Below, in pieces: positions 7,914 to 15,934 of a DNA stretch of 64,000 nucleotides. Below the pieces are notes generated by a model. That model was not told where the DNA came from. It worked only from the letters and a program-made list of their open reading frames with translations, and made no database searches. The stretch is taken from NCBI RefSeq assembly GCF_002215215.1, contig NZ_CP018632.1, positions 3,220,501 through 3,284,500 of the forward strand. The letters are read 5' to 3'. Made by a program: the position numbers and the translations under genes. Origin of the DNA: Granulosicoccus antarcticus IMCC3135. GTDB lineage: Bacteria; Pseudomonadota; Gammaproteobacteria; Granulosicoccales; Granulosicoccaceae. Positions within the stretch are counted from its first letter, which is position 1. The number at the start of each line of letters is the position of its first letter.

Positions 7914-9578
7914 TCAGGTTGAGTGAGCCCTCACCCAGGACGCCAGTGCCTGGATAGGTTGGCCGGACGTATTCCTGAGTCCTGCCAGCACCAAGCCTGC
8001 AAACAGCATCAACCAGCCCACTGAGCCGCCACCTTTGCTCGAACTGCCCGAGGTAGCATTGCCGACCTTCCAGTCAAATGAGCTCGTCACCTGATAATGA
8101 TCGTCTCGCACGTCAACAGTGACGGTGTAGTTGCCGGCTGTTGATGTCTCACCCTGCAGATGCCCGCGAGTATTCATTCTGACACCGGTTGGCAATCCGC
8201 TTGCAGTAAAGGTCAAAATGTCGTTGTCAGGATCCTCGGCGCTCAGATGTCCATGCACGGCATCTCCGGGGTTGTTCTGTTTGGCAATCAAATCGAGTAA
8301 CACCGGTGGGCTGTTGCTGCTTGAGGCAGGTAGTGAGCTGGTTGAAGGCAGCACATTCTGTGGCTGGATCACGAAGCCGTCCCAATGGGTATGCATGTTG
8401 CGCTGATCCTCACTGCGCGGTACATGGTGGAAACCGACGCGATGCCAAAGAACGATATCCTGATCTTCAATGGACTGATCATCGACATACTGCAAGACAT
8501 GATTCAGGCAATCTGGGTTGAAGCGTGCATTCTGACTGGCAAAGCGTTCGCATTCATTAGCCACTGTCACGAACATATCGTAGTCCGAGTAAGGTTCGAT
8601 ATCCGTTCGTTCAAAGCGGTGACCCAGACGTACAGGCTCTATGCGGTAGGCAGGGCTATTCTCGTTGCTGGTGGCACTGATCTGCCAGCTTTGCTGGGTC
8701 TCCGGGCTGATCTGCCGTGCTTGCTCGGTAGTGAAAACCTGTGACTCGCGAACGCGTGTGCCATCCGGCTGCAATACATAACGGGTTTCTGAGAACTGAT
8801 CATCTGTGGCAGATTCGCCAAGATCAAAATCCAGCCGCCAGTAGTAGTTATGCGTGTGTGAGAGCCACAATGAGTCAGAGTCGTTTTGTAAAACACGGCC
8901 GTAGGGCTGCGTAATATCGCTTGAGCTTCTTTGCAGGGCTCCCGTGGCACCTATACCCGGTTCAATGGCCCCGTCATCGTAGAACGTCCAGCTGATGATA
9001 TAGGCGTAGGCGCCTACTTGAGATACCGAAAACAGATTCAGGCTTTCGGCCTTGTTGGTGCGCGACGCGGTGCGATAACCGGCATCGCCCTGGCTACGCC
9101 ATCGACAGATGGCAGGGCGCGTTTGTACGTCCAGAAGCTCGCCGTTGGGGCAATCGGCATCGGTCAGGCTCAGCAGGTAGCCGCCGCCCAATCCATACTG
9201 AGTGACATCATTGTAAGTGACGTTGCTGTCGTCATAAGCCACATGTAGCTGACTAAGCCTGGCAGAGCTCAGTACTCGTAAGGGTTCACCACCGGCGGGG
9301 GTGTAGTGCACGTCGCTGAGTACCAGATTTTCGCGAATGCGCGACTCCCAGCAAAGCTCCCAGCTGGCACCGTTGGAGAAGGTCTCTGTGATACGAGAGT
9401 CGGCCTCGCAGTTGAGCTCGGCTGCGATGACTGATGAGGCGGGCCAGAATAGCGCAAGGCTGGCGATGGCAAACAGAGCCTGTAATAGCCGCCATACTCG
9501 CGTTGAGGCGCGTGCGCTGCCCTTGTCGGTAGTTGATTGATACACGTGGTTGTCAGTGGGTTTGGACACGCGGCTCAT
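7914..9578 (-). CDS. Secreted copper amine oxidase-like enzyme with Ig-like domain and GlyGly-CTERM-like tail
   Basis: A 554-residue exported protein resembling the catalytic domain of copper amine oxidases, which oxidise primary amines using copper and topaquinone. The residues line up well: a candidate base Asp124 (NDVTQYGLG), the quinone-precursor Tyr191, copper ligands His241 and His243 (SHTHNYYWRLDF), and His385 (FHHVPRSED). The usual NYDY/E quinone motif reads AYAY. A signal peptide ends near residue 53. After the oxidase region come a putative cadherin/He-PIG type Ig domain (about 425-510) and GGGSVGWLMLFAGLVLAGLR, a GlyGly-CTERM-like sorting tail followed by 22 extra residues. The large N-terminal domains of ordinary amine oxidases are absent. 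The start overlaps the upstream gene by ATGA. Activity is plausible but unproven. Confidence 0.75.
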   Translation of the reverse strand: MSRVSKPTDNHVYQSTTDKGSARASTRVWRLLQALFAIASLALFWPASSVIAAELNCEADSRITETFSNGASWELCWESRIRENLVLSDVHYTPAGGEPLRVLSSARLSQLHVAYDDSNVTYNDVTQYGLGGGYLLSLTDADCPNGELLDVQTRPAICRWRSQGDAGYRTASRTNKAESLNLFSVSQVGAYAYIISWTFYDDGAIEPGIGATGALQRSSSDITQPYGRVLQNDSDSLWLSHTHNYYWRLDFDLGESATDDQFSETRYVLQPDGTRVRESQVFTTEQARQISPETQQSWQISATSNENSPAYRIEPVRLGHRFERTDIEPYSDYDMFVTVANECERFASQNARFNPDCLNHVLQYVDDQSIEDQDIVLWHRVGFHHVPRSEDQRNMHTHWDGFVIQPQNVLPSTSSLPASSSNSPPVLLDLIAKQNNPGDAVHGHLSAEDPDNDILTFTASGLPTGVRMNTRGHLQGETSTAGNYTVTVDVRDDHYQVTSSFDWKVGNATSGSSSKGGGSVGWLMLFAGLVLAGLRNTSGQPIQALASWVRAHST

Positions 9579-10795
9579 CCGTTCGTCTCAAACGGTGAGG
9601 CGGCTGTCCAGTCGAAAGGTAGCAGATCAAAACCCAGAATCAGATCGCGGATGACAGGCCAGTCCTCGGCGCGTGGGTCCAGCGTGCGTGACTGGCTGTA
9701 CCACAGGACAGGTTGGACCCCTTGCAGGCTCTGGGCGTTGACGAAGTTGTCCAGAGAGCTGCCACAGTTAGTGGTAGAAGAGCTTGATGAAGATTCGCCA
9801 AGGTTGTTTGATGCATGGCGTTCGCATGCATCGTAGGCTGTGATGGCAGCGTCAGCTGCGGCCCAGGGCATTGTCTTGTTGCTGTAGTTGAAACCGTTGT
9901 TGGCGGGGTCCAGATAATAGCCGGCACCCGTTGTATCGACAATTCGCCAGCCACGAAAATTTCCACGATCCACTGTCAGAAACTGCTCGGTATCCAATGC
10001 CGTGACTTGCATGGGGCGACGATTCCCCTCAAGACTTCGCAATGGAAAATCGAACTGTTCGATCCGGTCGATGCCAGGGGTGTCCAGGTTGAACAGGAGC
10101 CGCCAGGTCGTAAACAGGGTGGCGCGTGTCAGTGCCTGGGTGTCCGCAGGAATGCTCTGCCCGAAGCGCGGGTCAGGTTGTGTGTGCGATGCGCGCCCAG
10201 AGAGGCTGATCGCCGGTCGAACCTGACCATCTTCAGCGAATGTAAAGCTGCTGGTCCAGGTGAGGGTGTCGCGTTGAAAGGCACTGCTCAGTTCCAGGCT
10301 GTCGCTTTGTATGCTGGGGCGTTGGGCGTATTTGGCGAGGATGCCGTTGTCTTTGATCCGGCTGCAGATGACGGCTATGCGCCCAGGCACATCCAGAACC
10401 TGCCCCTCGCAGTTACTGGTGTTCATGCTGAGCAGGTCCGAGGAGTCGTCATCGTTGTTCTGGTAGAGGGATGGATCTATCTGTACCTCGGGTTGAGTAC
10501 TATCATGATAGTGCAGCAGCAGTTGCCCCAGATGAGCCTCCTGAATCACTGAACGCAAGGTGTCACCGGGAGCCCGGTAGCTGGCTGAACTGATGGTCAG
10601 GCCATGGGCCTCTTCTACGTTTGCGCACAGTGACCAGGTGGCACCCGATTGGAAGGCATGTTCAATGCGTCTGCCCGAGTCGCATTCACCTTCCTGGGCT
10701 TGCACCGGCGTTGTCAGAAAAGCGCCCGCCAGCGACAATACGCCCAGCAGTAGCCAATGTTCTCGCACTCGTTCTCGCATTCGTCCAGTGCTCAT
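9575..10795 (-). CDS. Copper amine oxidase-like paralog lacking catalytic residues
   Basis: A 406-residue secreted protein (signal peptide about 13-34) that is a divergent paralog of the downstream amine oxidase-like gene. Both begin with a CDSGRRIEHAFQSGATWSLC-like segment, and the DPRAEDWPV motif near the C-terminus matches the family. Every catalytic position I can align is lost. The quinone Tyr is replaced (TLTWTSSFTF against AYAYIISWTF), the HxH copper pair is gone (ATLFTTWRLLF against SHTHNYYWRLDF), and the third His is Leu (RTLDPRAED against FHHVPRSED). It therefore cannot be a standard amine oxidase. It may be a structural partner or binding subunit of the active-looking paralog. Both ends overlap neighbours by four bases, so the trio is co-translated. 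There is no sign of pseudogene decay. Confidence 0.7.
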   Translation of the reverse strand: MSTGRMRERVREHWLLLGVLSLAGAFLTTPVQAQEGECDSGRRIEHAFQSGATWSLCANVEEAHGLTISSASYRAPGDTLRSVIQEAHLGQLLLHYHDSTQPEVQIDPSLYQNNDDDSSDLLSMNTSNCEGQVLDVPGRIAVICSRIKDNGILAKYAQRPSIQSDSLELSSAFQRDTLTWTSSFTFAEDGQVRPAISLSGRASHTQPDPRFGQSIPADTQALTRATLFTTWRLLFNLDTPGIDRIEQFDFPLRSLEGNRRPMQVTALDTEQFLTVDRGNFRGWRIVDTTGAGYYLDPANNGFNYSNKTMPWAAADAAITAYDACERHASNNLGESSSSSSTTNCGSSLDNFVNAQSLQGVQPVLWYSQSRTLDPRAEDWPVIRDLILGFDLLPFDWTAASPFETNG

Positions 10796-11532
10796 CGTTG
10801 TTGCAACAGGCCGATTTGTTGACTGTTCAGAAAGGCGATGGGTTCAATGGAGAAAACCGTACTGCTTGCATCAAATAGCGATAACAAAGCGCAACGTGCA
10901 ATCGCACAAGGATGGTTTGAATCCAGAGGCTCAAAGATGCTGGCTTTGACATCCAGCTCTGATAGAAAATCGAAGGGATGCACGCCGCGATTGGACTGCT
11001 CGGCACGCAATTGTTCGATGATGAGGGCATTGTCCGCCAGCATGGCTATGGCAAAATCGATTTCAGTCTGGTTCAGCGGCAGGTGTACCGAATCAATCGC
11101 TGAAGTGCGAGTCACCGTCTGCTTGTCAAGCTCGATGACCAGCAGGCGTGCAGCCTGGCGGTTGTAATCGTACTGGTAGACTCTTGCCTTGCGCTCTTGA
11201 TCCCTTTTTTTGCTCTCTTGACTTTCGATGAAGAGCGTCTGAGTGCCCAAAGGGTGTGAGACTAGCTTTTGTTCGGATTCTGTCGGCCACAACACCTGGT
11301 TTGACAAGGTCTCAGCCAGCTGCTGCTCAGCAGCGTCTAATCCGCCAGCGTAGCTGGCAACAGGCGAGCACAGGGCCATTGCAAAATGGAAAAAAAGTAC
11401 CACTTTGCAGGGAGAATTTGCGCACCGATGGCGTTCTGGCGGCTCTGTAGAGCGACCGGGGTTACTGCGGCAAGTCTTCAGCACGTAGCCTGCGGTTCCG
11501 TGTAAGCGTATTTTCGTCATACTTTCCATCAT
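10792..11532 (-). CDS. Secreted protein resembling the N-terminal (N3-like) domain of copper amine oxidases
   Basis: A 246-residue protein, first gene of the amine oxidase-like trio. An unusual 45-residue N-terminal stretch precedes a hydrophobic VVLFFHFAMALCSPVASYA, so either the start is downstream or the leader is long. The mature part, especially ARVYQYDYNRQAARLLVIEL followed by TSAIDSVHLPLNQTEIDFA, resembles the small alpha/beta N2/N3 domains that precede the catalytic domain in full-length amine oxidases (VVYD..NKTYEAVVDL.., then PP.TPEEF). I read this as the missing front half of the enzyme supplied as a separate polypeptide. The next gene starts inside its stop codon. The resemblance is by eye and moderate; the gene itself is well supported by context. 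Confidence 0.6.
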   Translation of the reverse strand: MMESMTKIRLHGTAGYVLKTCRSNPGRSTEPPERHRCANSPCKVVLFFHFAMALCSPVASYAGGLDAAEQQLAETLSNQVLWPTESEQKLVSHPLGTQTLFIESQESKKRDQERKARVYQYDYNRQAARLLVIELDKQTVTRTSAIDSVHLPLNQTEIDFAIAMLADNALIIEQLRAEQSNRGVHPFDFLSELDVKASIFEPLDSNHPCAIARCALLSLFDASSTVFSIEPIAFLNSQQIGLLQQR

Positions 11533-11591
11533 GATACGGTGCTTGCGAGCTTCGCGCCCGTGATCTCAACCGCAACTTTCAGACTCTTTTG

Positions 11592-12221
11592 ATGAATACT
11601 GACTGGATTCTCTATTTTGGCTACGGTTCACTGGTAAACCGGAACACCCGACCCGCAGGGGAGGTGGCTCACTCTGCTCGGCTCAGGGGGTGGCAGCGAG
11701 TCTGGGATCATCGTGTGACTGATCCGAATCGTGATAAACAGTGCACCTCTCTGAGTATCGAGCCTGCGCCAGGCATGGCCATCGAGGGTGTCGTGGTCAG
11801 ACTGGAGGCTGACGGCCTTCCCCAGCTTGACGAGCGGGAGTCTGGTTACGATCGACTCTGTCTGTCAGTCTCGGATTTCGATCTGCCTGTTGAACTGATG
11901 GAACAGATGGCGAGTGAAGGTGTGGCCGATTCCATCATGGTTTATCGCAGTCAGCCCCAGAATCGATTCCTGGCCGATACCCATTACTCGATTTTGCAGA
12001 GCTATATCGACTGCGTGATGGCAGGCTATCTATACCGTTTTGGCGAAGAGGGCGTTCAGGATCTGGTCAGAAGCACCCGGGGCTGGGAACGTTCTGTTTG
12101 CAACGATCGGATCGAGCCGTTCTACCCGCGCTGGGTTCAGGTCAGTCAGGCCGACCAGCATTATTTTGACGATAGCGTCAATGCTCATTTGAAGCAGCAA
12201 GGGCAGCAACGTCTGGCTTGA
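11592..12221 (+). CDS. Gamma-glutamylcyclotransferase-like (GGCT) protein
   Basis: A 209-residue protein of the GGCT/AIG2 fold. The hallmark YFGYGSLVN near the N-terminus (8-16) forms the substrate loop, and the acidic DERESGY (about 80) supplies the expected catalytic Glu. Family members cleave gamma-glutamyl amides to 5-oxoproline, for example in glutathione turnover, but many bacterial ones are uncharacterised. The ATG at 11592 is preferred over an adjacent TTG at 11589. The gene is divergent from the amine oxidase trio (56-base intergenic region with both promoters). Its neighbour DUF3581 starts about 110 bases downstream. The sequence YPRWVQVS near the end is typical of longer GGCT members. 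Confidence 0.75.
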   Translation: MNTDWILYFGYGSLVNRNTRPAGEVAHSARLRGWQRVWDHRVTDPNRDKQCTSLSIEPAPGMAIEGVVVRLEADGLPQLDERESGYDRLCLSVSDFDLPVELMEQMASEGVADSIMVYRSQPQNRFLADTHYSILQSYIDCVMAGYLYRFGEEGVQDLVRSTRGWERSVCNDRIEPFYPRWVQVSQADQHYFDDSVNAHLKQQGQQRLA

Positions 12222-12331
12222 TACTGGCGGGTACGCTCAGGCACAAGACTGTTGCAGAGCGGATTGTCATCAAAACCTTGCTAGGTGAAGTCGCGTTTGC
12301 GATCATGCCGGGCTGGACTTCGAGGTCATGT

Positions 12332-13111
12332 ATGGATATTGCACAATATTTCTCTGAAAGCGATGGCGCTGTCTCCTTCTCGGAGGAGCAGGCGAGCGCG
12401 TTCGCCAAGGGCATTGCGGGCGATTTCAACCCCATACATGACCCACAAAGCAAGCGGTTCTGTGTCCCCGGTGATCTGCTGTTTTCTGTTCTGCTGAACC
12501 GCTATGGCGTGGCGCAAAAAACTCGGGTACGGTTTTCCGGCATGCTGGATGGCAGCACACGGATGTTGATGCCGGCCAGTATCGAAAGTGATGCAGATAT
12601 CACCGATGCCAAGGATCGCGCCTTGCTGAGTCTGTCACTGGAGGGCCCTCGTTTTACTGATCCGACGTTTATTGCGCAATTGAGTAATGAGTACGTGCAC
12701 TTTTCCGGACAGACCTTTCCTGACATTCTCGTGCGGCTGATGCGCGAGGCGGACGTCATGATCAACCCTGACCGCCCCCTGGTTATCTACAGGGATATGG
12801 CGATCGAGCTGAATGACTCGGCCGTGGAGATGTTCCTTCCTGCTGCGGACGGTCAGTCAAGCATCTCGTCCGATACCTCCACTTCCCAGCTGTCGCTCAA
12901 GCTTGCAAACACTGATCTGACTGCGAATGGTCGAAAGGGCCTGGTTCGTCTGAATTTCTCCATTGCGGTAGGTGAGACCATCATCGGCACTGGTGAGAAG
13001 AATATGGTTCTGAGTGGCTTGCGAGAGTACGAGGAGTCAGCCATGCAGCAAATCGTGGATCAATACAATTTACGGCGTGAGTCGTATACGGAGAACAAAA
13101 ATGCGTTGTGA
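12332..13111 (+). CDS. DUF3581 family protein
   Basis: A 259-residue protein that I recognise as DUF3581, a family known from Gammaproteobacteria without assigned function. The segment FSEEQASAFAKGIAGDFNPIHD followed by KRFCVPGDLLFSVLL is its signature. AGDFNPIH resembles the active-site motif of MaoC/hot-dog hydratases, so an acyl-thioester-related role is conceivable. The ATG at 12332 is chosen because GAGG lies 6 bases upstream and the family begins just before this point; upstream starts would add about 38 unrelated residues. The following SDR gene overlaps its last 11 bases. That coupling with an HSD10-type acyl-CoA dehydrogenase-like SDR supports, but does not prove, a link to acyl-CoA metabolism. 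Confidence 0.85.
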   Translation: MDIAQYFSESDGAVSFSEEQASAFAKGIAGDFNPIHDPQSKRFCVPGDLLFSVLLNRYGVAQKTRVRFSGMLDGSTRMLMPASIESDADITDAKDRALLSLSLEGPRFTDPTFIAQLSNEYVHFSGQTFPDILVRLMREADVMINPDRPLVIYRDMAIELNDSAVEMFLPAADGQSSISSDTSTSQLSLKLANTDLTANGRKGLVRLNFSIAVGETIIGTGEKNMVLSGLREYEESAMQQIVDQYNLRRESYTENKNAL

Positions 13112-13865
13112 TTCTGAAACGTCGGTCGTTGTAACGGGTGGAGCCTCTGGTCTGGGACGCGGTACGGTCCAGCATTTAAAAGCCATGGGTTGTCCGGTTG
13201 CTGTACTGGATCTGCCTAACGATAAAGCCGCCGAAGAACTGGCTGCTGATGGTGTGCTTTTTATCGCATGTGACATCACCAATGCTGACGCCATTGACAG
13301 TGCTATCAAGCAGGTTATTGCAGCTCACGGTATTCCAGGCGTTATCGTCAATTGTGCAGGCATTGCCCCGGCAGCTCGTTCTGTCAATCGAGAGGGTGCC
13401 CATGATGCCGCTCTGTTTGCAAAGGTTGTCAGTGTCAATCTGACGGGCTCCTTTCTGGTGGCATCGCGCTTCGCAGCCGAAATGGTCAAGGCTGAGCCGG
13501 GTCTGGATAACGAGCGTGGTGTCATCATCAATACAGCCTCGGTTGCCGCTTATGATGGGCAGGTCGGGCAGTGTGCCTATGCCGCCTCCAAGGCCGGTAT
13601 CGTTGGCTTGACACTCCCTATGGCACGCGATCTGTCCTCTATGGGTATTCGTGTATGTGCCATCGCCCCCGGTATTTTCGAAACACCGATGGTGACCGGA
13701 ATGCCTGATGATGTGCAGGAAAGTCTGGCCGCTCAGGTGCCTTTCCCCAAGCGATTGGGCAAGCCATCCGATTATGCGACACTGGTGCAGCAGATCATTG
13801 AGAATCGGATGTTGAACGGCGAAGTTATCCGACTCGATGGCGCTATTCGTATGGGCGCCAAATAG
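13101..13865 (+). CDS. SDR of the 3-hydroxyacyl-CoA dehydrogenase type 2 (HSD10) kind
   Basis: A 254-residue NAD-dependent SDR. The cofactor motif TGGASGLG lies at 12-19, with catalytic Ser147, Tyr160 and Lys164 (YAASK). The stretch APGIFETPMVTGMPDDVQ and the closing VPFPKRLGKPSDYA..IIENRMLNGEVIRLDGAIRM are characteristic of the 3-hydroxyacyl-CoA dehydrogenase type 2 branch, which oxidises short or branched 3-hydroxyacyl-CoA esters, for instance in isoleucine breakdown. The ATG at 13101 has GGAG 7 bases upstream and overlaps the DUF3581 stop, so the two are co-translated. Function at the family level is secure. The exact acyl substrate is not visible. Confidence 0.88.
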   Translation: MRCDSETSVVVTGGASGLGRGTVQHLKAMGCPVAVLDLPNDKAAEELAADGVLFIACDITNADAIDSAIKQVIAAHGIPGVIVNCAGIAPAARSVNREGAHDAALFAKVVSVNLTGSFLVASRFAAEMVKAEPGLDNERGVIINTASVAAYDGQVGQCAYAASKAGIVGLTLPMARDLSSMGIRVCAIAPGIFETPMVTGMPDDVQESLAAQVPFPKRLGKPSDYATLVQQIIENRMLNGEVIRLDGAIRMGAK

Positions 13866-13907
13866 GTCTCTCTTTTTATCACGCACGATATTTCGCACGG
13901 AGGCGAA

Positions 13908-15737
13908 ATGCAGACACATGAAATGACGTCCACAGACGCGCTCGAAATTCTTCAGACAATCTACGGCTTCGATGGTTTTCGAGGCCAGCAACAAGAGATT
14001 GTCGATACGATCATTCGGGGCGAAGACGCCCTGGTATTGATGCCCACAGGCGGCGGTAAGTCCCTGTGCTACCAGATACCCTCCCTGGCCCGTCCGGGTA
14101 CTGGCATCATCGTCTCACCGCTGATTGCCCTGATGCAGGATCAGGTTGATGCGCTGAGGGCGTTGAATCTGAATGCTGCCTTCATCAACTCATCCATGAA
14201 TGCGCAGGATGTGGCCAGAACGGAGCAGGCATTGCTGGACGGGCAGATCGACATGCTCTATGTGGCCCCTGAACGATTGTTGATGTCTGGCATGCTGAGT
14301 CTGCTGGATCGGTGTGAAATCGCGTTGTTTGCGATTGACGAGGCGCACTGTGTATCGCAGTGGGGGCATGATTTCCGCAAGGAATACATGGGCCTGTCCT
14401 TGCTTTCCGAGCGCTATCCGACGGTTCCACGTATTGCACTGACAGCGACTGCCGATGAGCGCACCCGTAAAGAGATTGCCAGTAATCTGCAGCTGACCAC
14501 GGCGGCCAGTTTTGTCAGTAGTTTTGATCGCCCCAATATTCGCTACGCGATTGGCGAGCCGGTCAATCCACGTGATGCCATGCTGCATTTTCTCGATACC
14601 CATCATGAGGGTGAGGCCGGTATTGTCTATTGCCTGTCTCGCAAGAAAGTCGAGCAGACGGCGGAATGGCTGAACAAGCAGGGGCGGACAGCGTTGCCCT
14701 ATCACGCCGGTCTGCCAGCCGAGGAGCGCCAGCATAACCAGACACGTTTTCTGCGTGAAGATGGTCTGATTGTTGTTGCCACCATTGCCTTTGGCATGGG
14801 CATAGACAAGCCTGATGTACGCTTTGTCGTCCACCTTAACCTGCCCAAGAGTGTCGAGGCCTACTACCAGGAAACAGGGCGAGCGGGTCGTGATGGACAG
14901 CCCTCCAATGCCTGGATGGCGTATGGCCTGCAGGATGTCATTAACCTACGTTCCATGATGGCGCAGTCCGATGCAGACGAGCAGCACAAACGGCTCGAGA
15001 ATCACAAGCTGGAAACCATGCTGGGACTGGCTGAGCTGACAACCTGCCGACGTCAGTCATTGCTCAGCTACTTTGGCGATACGCTGGTAGAGCCGTGTGG
15101 CAACTGCGACAACTGTCTGTACCCACCGCATACCTGGGATGCCACGGAGGCTGCCAGAAAGGCGCTCTCTTGTGTCTACCGGACCGGCCAGCGTTTTGGC
15201 GTGACTTACGTGGTCGATGTGCTGATGGGCAAGGTGTCCGAGCGGGTTACCCGATTCGGACACGACCGGCAATCCACCTTTGGCATCGGCAAGGAATACT
15301 CAGCGAACGAATGGCGAAACCTGTTCCGACAGCTTATCGCCAGAGGCCTGCTGGCCGTCGATGTCGAAGGCCACGGCTCGGTCCTGCTGACCGAATCTGC
15401 TCGACCTGTGCTCAAAGGGGAGCAGACTCTGCACCTGCGTGAGCTGGTGGTGGGCGAGGGTAAGAAATCCCGCAGCGTCACTCGCAAGAAAAAAGCCCTG
15501 GAAGATATCGCCGATAACGATCAGCCACTGTGGAACGCGCTAAGAAGCCTGCGCAAGCAGCTCAGTGATGTAGCAGGGGTGCCCGCCTATATCGTGTTCA
15601 ACGACAGCACACTGGTTGACATGATCTCCATCAAGCCTCGCGACAAGAGTGAAATGGCGAGTGTCTCAGGTGTGGGTCAGCACAAGCTAGAGCAGTATGG
15701 TGATGACTTTCTGGATGTGATTCGGGAACATAGTTGA
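13908..15737 (+). CDS. recQ: ATP-dependent DNA helicase RecQ
   Basis: A 609-residue RecQ helicase, which unwinds recombination and replication intermediates 3' to 5'. Walker A (MPTGGGKS) lies near 44-51, the Walker B DEAH box near 144-147 followed by [10 protein letters not shown], the TATAD motif III near 180, and motif [11 protein letters not shown] near 320-328. The RQC zinc cysteines appear as C..CGNCDNC (about 380-403). The last 80 residues form an HRDC domain ending in [15 protein letters not shown]. Length matches E. coli RecQ. The ATG has GGAGG five bases upstream. It stands 42 bases after the SDR gene on the same strand and could be read from the same transcript, though nothing suggests a shared function. 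Confidence 0.97.
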   Translation: MQTHEMTSTDALEILQTIYGFDGFRGQQQEIVDTIIRGEDALVLMPTGGGKSLCYQIPSLARPGTGIIVSPLIALMQDQVDALRALNLNAAFINSSMNAQDVARTEQALLDGQIDMLYVAPERLLMSGMLSLLDRCEIALFAIDEAHCVSQWGHDFRKEYMGLSLLSERYPTVPRIALTATADERTRKEIASNLQLTTAASFVSSFDRPNIRYAIGEPVNPRDAMLHFLDTHHEGEAGIVYCLSRKKVEQTAEWLNKQGRTALPYHAGLPAEERQHNQTRFLREDGLIVVATIAFGMGIDKPDVRFVVHLNLPKSVEAYYQETGRAGRDGQPSNAWMAYGLQDVINLRSMMAQSDADEQHKRLENHKLETMLGLAELTTCRRQSLLSYFGDTLVEPCGNCDNCLYPPHTWDATEAARKALSCVYRTGQRFGVTYVVDVLMGKVSERVTRFGHDRQSTFGIGKEYSANEWRNLFRQLIARGLLAVDVEGHGSVLLTESARPVLKGEQTLHLRELVVGEGKKSRSVTRKKKALEDIADNDQPLWNALRSLRKQLSDVAGVPAYIVFNDSTLVDMISIKPRDKSEMASVSGVGQHKLEQYGDDFLDVIREHS

Positions 15738-15934
15738 GTTTGATGGGGTGGTTGTGGGTTTCAGTTGCTGCTCTGGGTGAGGGCTCGGCAACCTGCTTTG
15801 CGCCGATTCGCATGGCTGCGGGACAGGCAGTCACGTTAACAAGCATCGGGGAAAGGGGAAGGCAAGTACCCTAAGGTAGCATTGACGCCGCTGGCTCAGT
15901 ACGTTCAAATTCACTGTGGAAGTGTGCAGTGGGC
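15738..15934. other. Intergenic region before the NosR-like gene
   Basis: About 200 bases between recQ and the NosR-type gene. I see no gene, no convincing FNR/NNR-type box and no strong hairpin with a T-run. It presumably holds the promoter of the NosR/ApbE pair. Confidence 0.4.

Noticed and set aside
9575-10795. Treating the degenerate amine oxidase paralog as a pseudogene
   Set aside because: The frame is intact, has a signal peptide, and overlaps both neighbours by four bases, so it is probably expressed.
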